Shown: one piece after another, positions 56,817-64,000 of the stretch
How the letters are laid out: each line of letters opens with the position of its first letter
How positions within the stretch are numbered: position 1 is the stretch's first letter
Assembly: GCF_036898465.1 (NCBI RefSeq)
Contig: NZ_JARUMJ010000001.1
Span: 5,828,001 to 5,892,000, forward strand
Reading direction: 5' to 3'
From: Streptomyces sp. B21-105
GTDB taxonomy: Bacteria; Actinomycetota; Actinomycetes; Streptomycetales; Streptomycetaceae
DNA: 64,000 nucleotides
Made by a program: the position numbers and the translations under genes
Notes under the pieces: model-generated
What the model was told of the DNA's origin: nothing
The model's input: the letters and a program-made list of their open reading frames with translations, nothing else
Databases searched by the model: none

Positions 56817-57854
56817 TCAGGGTAGTGTCCAGATCTGTGTCGTGATGACGTAGAAGACGGCCACCCAGAACGCCGTCAGGACGGCGACGGTGCCGAGGCC
56901 GATGAGGTGGGTCCGGGTCGCCGGCTCGTCCGGGGCCGGTCTCAGCCAGCGCTTGAGGAGCCGGTTCACGTAGTACGGCATGGTGAGGAAGCTCATCAGG
57001 AAGCTCGACAGCAGGTTGCCCACCAGCAGCCCGAGCCAGAGCGGCATGTCCAGCGGCGACAGGGCGAGCGTCAGCAGCACCACGGTCGGATACAGGCCGA
57101 CCCAGACCGCGAGGGCCGTCCGCGTCTCGGAGGGCGCCGCCGCCCCCTTGCCGTTCCCCTCGAAGGCGAACCAGCTGCCGAAGGAGTGGTCGACCGTGCG
57201 CAGCCGGAAGTCGTCGAACTTCTCCCCCTCGGCGAGGAGCTGCCGGCGTCTGCTCGACGTCAGCCAGGCGTCGAGGTGCTCGGCGTTGTCGAACCGGTAC
57301 AGGGTGGTCCAGTCGTCCTGCACTCCTTCGACCGGCTGGAAGATCTCCGTTCCGCGAAACCCCTCGAACTTCTCCTCCTCCCGGGTCAGCCGGCGCTGCC
57401 AGGCGAGGAACTCGTCGACGTGGGCCGGGTCGACCCGGTGGGTGACCATCACGGTCACCAGCGGATCCGTCGGACGGGTGCCGCCGCTGATCACCTGCTG
57501 GGTTCCGGGGCCGTCCAGGTACTCGTCGCCGACGTCCAGGAGGCGCTGTCGCGTGTCGCTGTCGATCCACGCCTTGAGGTGCGCCACGGAGTCGAACCGG
57601 TAGACGACGACCCACTCGGGCTGTACCGGGGTCGGCGGGGAGACCTCGACGCCCAGGTACCCGGCGTAGCCGGCGGCGGCGGAGTTGACGTCCTCCTGCC
57701 ATGACTCGTACTCCCGTTCGAGTCCGGGGAGTACCTTCTGGTGGATGACCGCCGTCGCTCCCGCGCTCCGGTCGCGGTCGGTGGTGTCGGTGCCGGCGGC
57801 CCTGCCGGCTCTGCCGGTGCGGTCGGCCCTGTCGGTGCGGTCGGTGCCGCTCAT
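56817..57854 (-). CDS. Double ABM-domain protein with C-terminal membrane helices
   Basis: A 345-residue protein. Residues 1-35 are a Thr/Asp/Arg repeat-like linker (DRTDRADRTGRAGRA). Two antibiotic-biosynthesis-monooxygenase domains follow, about 36-125 (GLEREYESWQEDV, VVVYRFDSVAHLKAWIDS) and 130-225 (HVDEFLAWQRRLTREEEKF, TTLYRFDNAEHLDAWLTS). The last 90 residues contain three membrane helices (LYPTVVLLTLALSPL, LWLGLLVGNLLSSFLMSFLT and GLGTVAVLTAFWVAVFYVI). The start overlaps the stop of the molybdenum hydroxylase gene by 4 bases, so it belongs to that operon. It may oxidise or protect a membrane-near substrate for the hydroxylase; this is inference. Confidence 0.85.
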   Translation of the reverse strand: MSGTDRTDRADRTGRAGRAAGTDTTDRDRSAGATAVIHQKVLPGLEREYESWQEDVNSAAAGYAGYLGVEVSPPTPVQPEWVVVYRFDSVAHLKAWIDSDTRQRLLDVGDEYLDGPGTQQVISGGTRPTDPLVTVMVTHRVDPAHVDEFLAWQRRLTREEEKFEGFRGTEIFQPVEGVQDDWTTLYRFDNAEHLDAWLTSSRRRQLLAEGEKFDDFRLRTVDHSFGSWFAFEGNGKGAAAPSETRTALAVWVGLYPTVVLLTLALSPLDMPLWLGLLVGNLLSSFLMSFLTMPYYVNRLLKRWLRPAPDEPATRTHLIGLGTVAVLTAFWVAVFYVITTQIWTLP

Positions 57855-60577
57855 GAGCCCGGGCCCGTCGCCACCGACTGCCTTGCGGCGAGCCGGCTCC
57901 AGATCCGCTCCGGCGTCAGGGGCAGGGAGCGGAAGCGGACGCCGGTGGCGTCGTGGAGCGCGTTCGCCAGCGCCGGGGCCACCGGGTTGATGCAGCATTC
58001 CGCCATCCCCTTCGACCGCAGCGGGCCGACGGAGTCCGTCGAGGCCACCAGCAGCACGTCGGTGCGTGGGACGTCGGCGTAGGTGGGGATGCGGTAGTTG
58101 CGCAGATTCGGGTTCGTCATGACGCCGTTCTCGTCGACGTGGTGGTTCTCGGTCAGCGCGAACCCGATGCCCTGGGCGACCCCGCCCTCGACCTGGCCGC
58201 GGACCTGAGCGGGATTGATGACCACGGCGGCGTCGGTCGCCTGGACGCTGTGCAGGATGCGGATCTCGCCCGTCACCGGGTGGACGGCGATCCGGAACCC
58301 CTGCGTGTTGGAGGTGACGCTGCGGGGCGAGCCGTAGGCCTTGCGGGCGGCCGTGAACCGGATGCCACGGGCCCGGGCCGACGCGACGAGCTCGGCCAGC
58401 GGCACCCGCCGGTCGCCGCAGACGACCTCCTCGTCGTCGATCGAGCACAGCACGAGATGCACGCCGGTGTACGCGGCGGCGTACTCCAGGATGCGGTCGC
58501 GCACGGCGTCGGCCGCCCGGAGCACCGCGTTGCCCGAGACGAACAGTCCGGCACTGGCGAAGGCGCCGGTGTCGAATCCCGTGCGGTCCGTGTCCGACTG
58601 CACCAGGCGGATCCGGGACGGCGTCGTCCCCAGCTGGCCGGCCGCGATCTGGACGTGCGCGGTCGACGTGCCCTCCCCGAACTCGACCGTGCCGACGGCC
58701 AGTTCGTAGACGAGGTCGTCCCCCAGGGTGACCCAGGCCTCGGAGACGTGCTCGGTCGGGGGCGCGGTCTCGTGCAGGGAACTCGCGACGCCCGCGCCCC
58801 TCAGCCAGCCGGGGCCGGGCGGCGGCAGGCCGGCGGTCCGGGCCAGGGCGTTCTCCACCAGGTCGATGCACTTGGCGAGGGAGTCCTCGCTGAACGCCAC
58901 GTCGTCGGGGCCGTCGTGCAGGGCCACGAGCGGGTCTCCCGGCCGCACGATGTTCCGGCGCCGCAGGGCGAGCGGATCGAGGTGCAACGCGCGCGCCAGT
59001 TCGTCCATCGCCGACTCCACGGCGAACGCCGGCTGCGTCATCCCGTATCCGCGCAGCGCCCCGCTCGGCACGGTGTTGGTGTAGACGGAGAAGGCGTCGT
59101 ACCTCTTGTTGGGGCAGCGGTAGATCGCCACGGCTGCGCCTCCCGCGTACAGCGTCTCGCCGCCGTGGTTGCCGTAGGCGCCCGTGTTCGCCACATTGCG
59201 GACCTGGAACGCCGTGAGGGTGCCGTCGGCCTTCGCCCCGAGCTTGACCGTCAACGTCATCGGGTGGCGTGGCGAGGCCGTGGTGAACTCCTCCTCGCGG
59301 GTGAACTCGAAGCAGACGGGCCGCCCGGTGTCGAGGGCGGCGAGCGCCGCCAGATCCTCCGAGATCACCTCCTGCTTGCCGCCGAAGCCGCCGCCGACGC
59401 GCTTGCAGAACACCCGCAGCTGGTCGGAACGCAGCGAGAACAGATAGGCGAGTTTGACCTTCGCGATCGACGGCGACTGAGAGCTGGTGCGCACGTTCAG
59501 CCGGCCGTCCTCCATCCACGCGATCGAGCCGTGCGTCTCGAGATGCGCGTGCTGCACGCGGGGCGAGAAGTAGGTGCCCTCGTGGATCACGTCGGCGTCG
59601 GCGAACCCCGCGTCCACGTCGCCGATGTGCGTGTGCAGCTCGAGCAGCACGTTGTGGGTGGGGTCGCGGACGAACGGGTCGTGAAAGCCGTGCAGTTGCG
59701 GCGCCCCCTCCGCCATCGCCTCCAGTGGCTCGAACACGGCCGGCAGGACCTCGTACTCCACGACGACCTTCCGGCAGCCCTCCTCCGCCGCCGCGACGGT
59801 GTCGGCCAGCACCGCGACCACGCGCTGGCCCACGAAGCGGACGGTGTCGTCGAGGATGCGGGTGTCGTCCGGATCGACCAGATGGTCGGTGTGGATGGCC
59901 GTGGTGAAGCGCCGGCGCGGCACGTCCTGCCAGGTGTAGACCCGGTGCACGCCGGGGACGGCGAGGGCGGCGCTCTTGTCGATCGAGACGATCCGGGCGT
60001 GCGCGTGCGGGGAGTGCAGCACCTTGAGGTGCAGCATGCCGTCCAGGCGGGTGTCCATCGTGAACTCGGCGCGGCCGGTCACCACGTCCTCGGCGGCCGG
60101 CGCCCCGACGCTGCGGCCGACGGCCCTGCCCGGCGCGGCGCTCTCCACGCCGACCACGCCGTTCACCGCGTCCTCGATGGCCCGATAGCCGGTGCAGCGG
60201 CAGAGGTTGCCCTTCAGCGCCCGGGGCAGGTCCGTCTTCTGGGCGTCGGTGAACGTCGCGGCGGTCATGATCATCCCGGCGGTGCAGAAGCCGCACTGGA
60301 ACCCCGGGGCGTCGCGGAAGCGCCGTTGCGTGGGATGCAGGTCGCCCGGTGACCCCAGACCCTCGATCGTGGTCACCTCGCGGCCGTCCGCGCGGAAGGC
60401 GGGGGTGATGCAGCTGTGCACCGGATCGCCGTCCAGCCAGACCGTGCAGGCGCCGCAGTCGCCCGCGTCGCAGCCCTTCTTGACGCCGTGATGGCCGAGC
60501 GCGCGCAGGAAGGTGCGCAGGCACTGGCCGGGTGCGGGTTCCTCCGTGAAGCTCCTGCCGTTCACGAGGTAGGTCAT
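57851..60577 (-). CDS. Molybdenum hydroxylase, fused [2Fe-2S] and molybdopterin subunits (xanthine dehydrogenase family)
   Basis: A 908-residue oxidoreductase. Residues 1-165 hold two [2Fe-2S] clusters: CDAGDCGACTVWLDG (with a Cys further on) and QCGFCTAGM plus CRCTGYRAI. Residues 185-295 are the aldehyde-oxidase/xanthine-dehydrogenase a/b hammerhead, and 300-900 bind Mo-molybdopterin with FGGKQEVISEDLAAL, EGGVAQGIGFALTEN and the catalytic Glu in LRSKGMAECC. The small Fe-S and large Mo subunits, usually separate, are joined. The FAD subunit is encoded just upstream (1-base gap) and the ABM membrane protein downstream. Aldehydes, purines or aromatic N-heterocycles are possible substrates; the residue set is insufficient to decide. 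Confidence 0.92.
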   Translation of the reverse strand: MTYLVNGRSFTEEPAPGQCLRTFLRALGHHGVKKGCDAGDCGACTVWLDGDPVHSCITPAFRADGREVTTIEGLGSPGDLHPTQRRFRDAPGFQCGFCTAGMIMTAATFTDAQKTDLPRALKGNLCRCTGYRAIEDAVNGVVGVESAAPGRAVGRSVGAPAAEDVVTGRAEFTMDTRLDGMLHLKVLHSPHAHARIVSIDKSAALAVPGVHRVYTWQDVPRRRFTTAIHTDHLVDPDDTRILDDTVRFVGQRVVAVLADTVAAAEEGCRKVVVEYEVLPAVFEPLEAMAEGAPQLHGFHDPFVRDPTHNVLLELHTHIGDVDAGFADADVIHEGTYFSPRVQHAHLETHGSIAWMEDGRLNVRTSSQSPSIAKVKLAYLFSLRSDQLRVFCKRVGGGFGGKQEVISEDLAALAALDTGRPVCFEFTREEEFTTASPRHPMTLTVKLGAKADGTLTAFQVRNVANTGAYGNHGGETLYAGGAAVAIYRCPNKRYDAFSVYTNTVPSGALRGYGMTQPAFAVESAMDELARALHLDPLALRRRNIVRPGDPLVALHDGPDDVAFSEDSLAKCIDLVENALARTAGLPPPGPGWLRGAGVASSLHETAPPTEHVSEAWVTLGDDLVYELAVGTVEFGEGTSTAHVQIAAGQLGTTPSRIRLVQSDTDRTGFDTGAFASAGLFVSGNAVLRAADAVRDRILEYAAAYTGVHLVLCSIDDEEVVCGDRRVPLAELVASARARGIRFTAARKAYGSPRSVTSNTQGFRIAVHPVTGEIRILHSVQATDAAVVINPAQVRGQVEGGVAQGIGFALTENHHVDENGVMTNPNLRNYRIPTYADVPRTDVLLVASTDSVGPLRSKGMAECCINPVAPALANALHDATGVRFRSLPLTPERIWSRLAARQSVATGPGS

Positions 60578-60578
60578 G

Positions 60579-61400
60579 TCACGTTCCAGCCATGAGTTCG
60601 CGACGAATCTCTTCGGCGAAGTGCCGTGTCAGATGGCGCCGGTGGCCGGGGGTCCCGTTGGGGTCGGCGAACCAGACGTCGGCGGGGACGGCGTCGATGC
60701 TCTGCCGCAGGGTCACGGCGTCGGGAAGGCCGTCGAACGCAAGGCGCACCGGCCGGGTGGTGCCCGCCGTGACCGTGAGCAGCAGGTCGCCCGACCCCGG
60801 GGCCCGGGTGCCGATCAGGAACACCGTCGAGCGGCCGAGGCGGGTCAGGGTGAAGCGGCGGTGCGCGGCACGCCTTCTCAGGGCGTGCGCCGGGATCATG
60901 ACGAGCCGCAGGACCTCGCCGGGAGCGAGAACGTTTCGGTGGTCCCCGGTCACGAACCCGACGGCGTCGAGGACCCGTGTGGACCCGTCGGGAGCCCACA
61001 GTTCGTACCGTGCCTCCAGCGCGACCGTCAGCGTGATCATCGACCCGGCGGGCAGGGACAGGCAGATGTTCCCGCCGACGGTCGCCGAGTTCCAGACCTT
61101 GAACGAGGACAGCAGGGCCTCGCAGCAGCGTGCCAGGAGCGGGCCCGCGATCCAGTCGGCGGGCGGCGTGAACGCGTGCAGGTCGCGGATGGTGCACGTC
61201 GCGCCGATCTCGAGGCCGGCGTCGCTGCGTACCAGCGGATCCCAGTGCAGCGCCGTCAGGTCGACCAGGCGGCGCAGATCGGGCTGTTCGGCGGAGAACA
61301 GCCATGTTCCGCCCGCGAGCCAGGCGTCGCCTTCACGCCAGTCGGCATCGGGCCGGACGGCCGGTCGGCGTACGACTTCGGTAATGGTGTGCAGGTCCAC
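60579..61400 (-). CDS. FAD-binding subunit of the molybdenum hydroxylase
   Basis: A 273-residue flavoprotein of the CoxM/XdhB type that takes electrons from the Fe-S clusters. FAD-binding segments are WLAGGTWLF near residue 28 and the NSATVGGNICLSLPAGSM block near 100; a C-terminal CO_deh_flav_C domain includes RRFTLTRLGRSTVFL. The GTG start (VDLHTITEV) follows GGGAGATCGACTCC on the minus strand, better than the ATG 42 bases upstream. Only one base separates its stop from the next gene's start, so all three genes form one operon. Confidence 0.88.
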   Translation of the reverse strand: MDLHTITEVVRRPAVRPDADWREGDAWLAGGTWLFSAEQPDLRRLVDLTALHWDPLVRSDAGLEIGATCTIRDLHAFTPPADWIAGPLLARCCEALLSSFKVWNSATVGGNICLSLPAGSMITLTVALEARYELWAPDGSTRVLDAVGFVTGDHRNVLAPGEVLRLVMIPAHALRRRAAHRRFTLTRLGRSTVFLIGTRAPGSGDLLLTVTAGTTRPVRLAFDGLPDAVTLRQSIDAVPADVWFADPNGTPGHRRHLTRHFAEEIRRELMAGT

Positions 61401-61796
61401 GGAGTCGATCTCCCTCACGGCGACGAACGTGCGGAGGGCCACTGTCGACGGGGCGCGATGGGCGCGGAGAGTCCCTCTCAGGGTATCCCCGGGCGGGCCG
61501 GCCCCGCGATGTCAGCCCTTGGGGCGGGAGGGCGTCGCGCCCTGCCCCCGCCCCCCCCGCGCCCTGGACGCGAGGGCGTCGCCCCTTCCGCCGCCGCCCC
61601 CTCGGCCGCCGCCGCCCCTTCCGTTGCCCCCGCCCCTTCCGTCGCCCCTGCCCCTGCCCCCTGCCCCCACCTCCCGCCCGTCCGTGGCCGAAAGCAGACC
61701 CTTGCTCTCCTCCCCTCTGGAACCAACAATGCGCATGACAAAACAGCGGGCGGCCGGAAGATCTCCGGTCGCCCTGTCGCAAGAGGGGACCCCCAC
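61401..61796. other. Intergenic region with C-rich repeats and a protease promoter
   Basis: Positions 61540-61675 are an almost pure C/G tract of degenerate CCGCCGCCCCTTCCGTT-like units; it might be read as Ala/Pro/Ser in several frames but none is supported. To the right lies the candidate promoter of the serine protease gene. Confidence 0.5.
61702..61730 (+). promoter_or_regulatory. Candidate promoter of the secreted protease gene
   Basis: TTGCTC (61702-61707) and AACAAT (61725-61730) are 17 bases apart, placing a transcript start near 61737, about 60 bases before the ATG. Confidence 0.4.
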
Positions 61797-62660
61797 ATGA
61801 GAAAGCCTCTCGTCGCCGCCTGCTTCGCCCTGGCCATCGCCGGGGCGGGCGCGGCGCCCGCGGTCGCCGCACCGGCCGCGGCCGGGACCGGGGCGGCCAC
61901 GCCCAAGGCCGCCGCGCCCACGCTCAAGGCCGTCAACCTCGCCGGGACCGTCGCGCTCAGCAACTGCTCCGGCTCGGTCGTCCGCTTCCCCAGCTCCCTG
62001 GACACCGACCCGGCGCTCGTGCTCTCCAACGGACACTGCCTGTCGACCGGGTTCCCGGAGCCGGGCGAGGTGCTCGTCAACCAGGCCTCCAGCCGCACCT
62101 TCGGCCTGCTCAACTCCTCCGGCACCCGGGTCGCGACGCTGCGCGCCAGCAAGCTCGCCTACGGGACGATGACCGACACCGACGTGTCGATCTACCAGCT
62201 CACCAGCACCTACGCGTCGATCAAGAACTCGTACGGCATCTCGGCGCTGACCGTGCAGGACACCCACCCGGTCGCCGGCACCGCCATCACCGTGGCGTCC
62301 GGTTACTGGAAGCGGCTCTACAGCTGCAACATCGACGGGTTCGTCTACCGGATGAAGGAGGGCGACTGGACCTGGAAGGACTCGGTCCGTTACACCTCCG
62401 CCTGCCAGACCATCGGCGGCACCTCCGGCTCGCCGGTGATCGACCAGGCCACCGGCAAGGTCGTCGCCGTCAACAACACCGGCAACGAGGACGGCCAGCG
62501 CTGCACCGAGAACAACCCGTGTGAGGTCGACGCGAACGGCAACGTCACCGTCCGCAAGGGCATCAACTACGCCCAGGAGACCTACCTGATCCCGGCCTGC
62601 TTCAAGGCCGGCAACCAGATCGACCTGAACAAGAGCGGGTGCACCCTGCCCAAGCCGTAG
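61797..62660 (+). CDS. Secreted trypsin-like serine protease
   Basis: A 287-residue exported enzyme. A signal peptide (RKPLVAACFALAIAGAGAAP, cleavage after AVA) is followed by a short Ala-rich propeptide and the chymotrypsin-fold domain from about residue 48. The catalytic triad is visible: His in VLSNGHCLS, Asp in MTDTDVSIY and Ser in GGTSGSPVID. Six Cys (for example SNCSG, GHCLS, SCNID, SACQT, RCTEN, NPCEV) suggest several disulphides. The Ser region GGTSGSPV is of the S1 glutamyl-endopeptidase/V8-like style. Extracellular protein degradation is the likely role. AGAGGGGA precedes the ATG; a short hairpin follows. Confidence 0.88.
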   Translation: MRKPLVAACFALAIAGAGAAPAVAAPAAAGTGAATPKAAAPTLKAVNLAGTVALSNCSGSVVRFPSSLDTDPALVLSNGHCLSTGFPEPGEVLVNQASSRTFGLLNSSGTRVATLRASKLAYGTMTDTDVSIYQLTSTYASIKNSYGISALTVQDTHPVAGTAITVASGYWKRLYSCNIDGFVYRMKEGDWTWKDSVRYTSACQTIGGTSGSPVIDQATGKVVAVNNTGNEDGQRCTENNPCEVDANGNVTVRKGINYAQETYLIPACFKAGNQIDLNKSGCTLPKP

Positions 62661-62663
62661 GGA

Positions 62664-62678
62664 CTGTCCGCCGGACAG
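62664..62678 (+). terminator. Short hairpin after the protease gene
   Basis: CTGTCC (62664-62669), GCC, GGACAG (62673-62678), located just after the stop codon of the protease. Weak, no T run. Confidence 0.4.
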
Positions 62679-62705
62679 CCCTGAGGCGGGCGGCGGGGCG
62701 TTCCG

Positions 62706-62980
62706 TCACGTGGGACCGCGACGGACCGCCCGCCCCGCCAGCACGTCCGTGCGCCGGCCGTCCTCGATGACGAACCGGCCGTCGACCAGGACGTGCGGGA
62801 TGCCCGTCGGCAGGGTGCGCGGGGACCCGTACGTCGAGCCCGCCGCCACCGTCGCCGGGTCGAAGAGCACCAGGTCGGCGCGGTGCCCCTCACGGATCAC
62901 GCCCTGGTCCGGCAGCCGCAGCCGGGCCGCCGGACGGCCGGTCGGGTGGGCGACGCACTCCCGACGACGAGGTCTTCCAT
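62706..62980 (-). pseudogene. N-acyl-D-amino-acid deacylase gene with large internal deletion
   Basis: On the minus strand a good ribosome-binding site (GGAGGCCGACC) and ATG at 62978-62980 open MEDLVV, the usual N-terminus of a D-aminoacylase amidohydrolase. After about six codons the frame leaves the family, and the C-terminal 95 residues appear in another frame (ECVAHPTGRPAARLRLPD, then GVIREGHRADLVLFDP and THE closing GIPHVLVDGRFVIEDGRR). About 1.3-1.4 kb of coding sequence is missing at a junction near 62960. Intact members are about 500-540 residues and act after the deaminase in D-amino-acid use. The gene is therefore dead. Confidence 0.75.
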
Positions 62981-63003
62981 GGTCGGCCTCCGGCTCGAAC
63001 GGG

Positions 63004-64000
63004 TCAGAAGTACGTGCGGATGTAGTCGACCACCGTGCCGTCCGCCTCGGCCAGCGGGATCAGCGGCCACTTGTCGAAGGACGTGCACGGGTGGGACAGC
63101 CCCAGGCCCACCCAGTCGCCGACCTCCAGGTCCGCCTCGTCCGTCGTACGCAGCCAGGCGTGCTGGTCGGAGAGCGCGGTCACCGAGACGCCGGTCGCGG
63201 GCCGTTCCCGGCCGTCGCGGCGGATCACCTGGGCGAAGGGCAGGTCGAGGTCGTAGGCCGCGTCCCGCTTGCCCGCGTTGACGAACGCCTGGTCGGGGGA
63301 GGGGCGGGAGACGACCTGGGTCCACAGCCGCAGCGCGGGCTCCAGCGCGCCCTCCTCCGGGACCCGGTTGAACGGCGTCAGCCCCCGGTAGTGGCCGTCG
63401 TCGTGGCTGACGTACGCCCCCGAGCGCAGCAACTTCACCACGGGCAGGGACAGTTCGGGGATCCCCGCGAGGACGTCGGCGACCGCGTCGAACCAGGAGC
63501 TGCCGCCCGCGCTGACGATGATCTCCTCGGCGTCCGCGAACCGGCCCGCCCTGTCGAAGCCGGCGGCCAGGGCGACCAGCCGGCGCAGCCATGCGCGCAC
63601 CCGCTCCGGGTCGGCCCCCGGCGTCTCTGCCTCGTAACCCGCGACACCGACCAGCCGCAGCGTCGGGACGGCCGCCACCGCGTCCGCGACCGCCGCGCAC
63701 TCCTCCTCCGTGCGGACGCCGGCGCGGGCGCCCTCACCGGCCGCCAGTTCGACCACGACGTCGAGGGGGCGGACGGCGCCGCGCAGGGCCGCGTCCATCA
63801 GCTCGACGCCGCGCACCGAGTCGACGTAACAGACCAGGCGGAACGCGGGGTCGGCGTCGAGCTCGGCGGAAACCCAACGCAGGGCCGCCGCGTCGACCAG
63901 TTCGTTGGCGAGGAAGATCCGCCCGACGCCGTACGCCCGGGCCACCCGCACCTGGTGCGGGACCGCGAGGGTGATGCCCCAGGCGCCGTGGTCGAGCTGG
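63004..64000 (-). CDS. D-amino-acid deaminase / D-threonine aldolase-like PLP protein, cut by right edge
   Basis: About 332 codons of a fold-type III (alanine racemase-like) PLP enzyme. Visible are the barrel strands with CYVDSVRGVELM and LVGVAGYEAETPGA, the phosphate-binding VSAGGSSWF and the C-terminal D-serine-dehydratase-like domain with HDDGHYRGLTPFNRV and the zinc-type LSHPCTSFDKW. The N-terminus with the PLP Lys lies outside the window; the reading frame continues to the last base (DHGAWGITLAVPHQVRV). The family deaminates D-amino acids or cleaves beta-hydroxy D-amino acids. It forms an operon with the following broken deacylase gene, which would release D-amino acids from N-acyl forms. 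Confidence 0.85.
   Translation of the reverse strand, partial: QLDHGAWGITLAVPHQVRVARAYGVGRIFLANELVDAAALRWVSAELDADPAFRLVCYVDSVRGVELMDAALRGAVRPLDVVVELAAGEGARAGVRTEEECAAVADAVAAVPTLRLVGVAGYEAETPGADPERVRAWLRRLVALAAGFDRAGRFADAEEIIVSAGGSSWFDAVADVLAGIPELSLPVVKLLRSGAYVSHDDGHYRGLTPFNRVPEEGALEPALRLWTQVVSRPSPDQAFVNAGKRDAAYDLDLPFAQVIRRDGRERPATGVSVTALSDQHAWLRTTDEADLEVGDWVGLGLSHPCTSFDKWPLIPLAEADGTVVDYIRTYF

Noticed and set aside
57953..60352. 799-codon plus-strand frame opposite the molybdenum hydroxylase
   Set aside because: Shadow; the minus strand has two Fe-S cluster motifs and the molybdopterin domain.
1..64000. tRNA, rRNA, riboswitch or prophage attachment sites
   Set aside because: The intergenic gaps were read for cloverleaf arms, conserved rRNA words and known riboswitch cores; none was convincing.

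Overview
The window is high-GC actinobacterial chromosome, almost certainly Streptomyces. GC-rich third codon positions, GTG and TTG starts, TAnnnT-type -10 boxes a few bases ahead of leaderless genes, a mycothiol S-conjugate amidase and an acyl-CoA carboxylase epsilon subunit all point there. From memory, the gene order matches the core-chromosome stretch of S. coelicolor running from the phosphomannomutase/purine nucleoside phosphorylase genes through hutH, metB, ilvA, greA and mca to pckA; no search was run. Most of the window is conserved housekeeping DNA with a few accessory insertions and broken genes.

Layout. 0-5 kb: sugar-phosphate mutase (cut by the left edge), purine nucleoside phosphorylase, a RelE/ParE-like orphan, a gamma-glutamylcyclotransferase-like protein and an LpdA-type flavoprotein that has lost its redox cysteine pair. 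5-13 kb: DeoR-type regulator, then a carboxylase region with biotin-carrying alpha chain, a small membrane protein, Maf pyrophosphatase, the tiny protein MmpB, epsilon and beta carboxylase subunits and, divergently, biotin ligase, which modifies the alpha chain. 13-19 kb: class III adenylate cyclase and a GAF-GGDEF protein (CdgE) within 3 kb, an enoyl-CoA hydratase and histidine ammonia-lyase. 19-25 kb: envelope genes (lipoprotein, LAxTG sortase substrate, lipoprotein L,D-transpeptidase, MacB/FtsX-like ABC exporter). 25-32 kb: a monooxygenase-truncated haemoglobin fusion, XRE regulator with divergent zinc alcohol dehydrogenase, a frameshifted stand-alone tnpB element, a DUF4389 membrane protein and a TPR-like membrane protein. 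32-40 kb: cystathionine gamma-synthase, a small sigma-factor/membrane-protein pair, MarR regulator, threonine dehydratase, DrrAB-type exporter, GreA, DUF4307, Mca. 40-49 kb: a large STAND (NB-ARC-like) ATPase with TPRs divergent from a proline-rich membrane protein, a YyaL/DUF255 protein, a Mut7-C protein, TetR regulator and haemolysin-III-like protein. 49-51 kb: GTP-dependent PEP carboxykinase.

Accessory tract 51.4-54.7 kb: a secreted collagen-like Gly-X-Y protein, a fragment of dTDP-glucose 4,6-dehydratase and a glycosyltransferase-methyltransferase fusion. Together these look like a decayed or minimal locus for a modified collagen-like surface protein, and this is the most interesting part of the window. 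55-64 kb: a helical unknown protein, an alanine-type aminotransferase, a three-gene molybdenum hydroxylase operon (FAD subunit, fused Fe-S/Mo subunit, double-ABM membrane protein), a secreted serine protease and a D-amino-acid operon in which the deacylase gene has suffered a large internal deletion and the deaminase runs off the right edge.

No rRNA, tRNA, CRISPR array, prophage or replication origin was seen. Functions come from motifs and family knowledge; promoters, operators and terminators are judged by eye.
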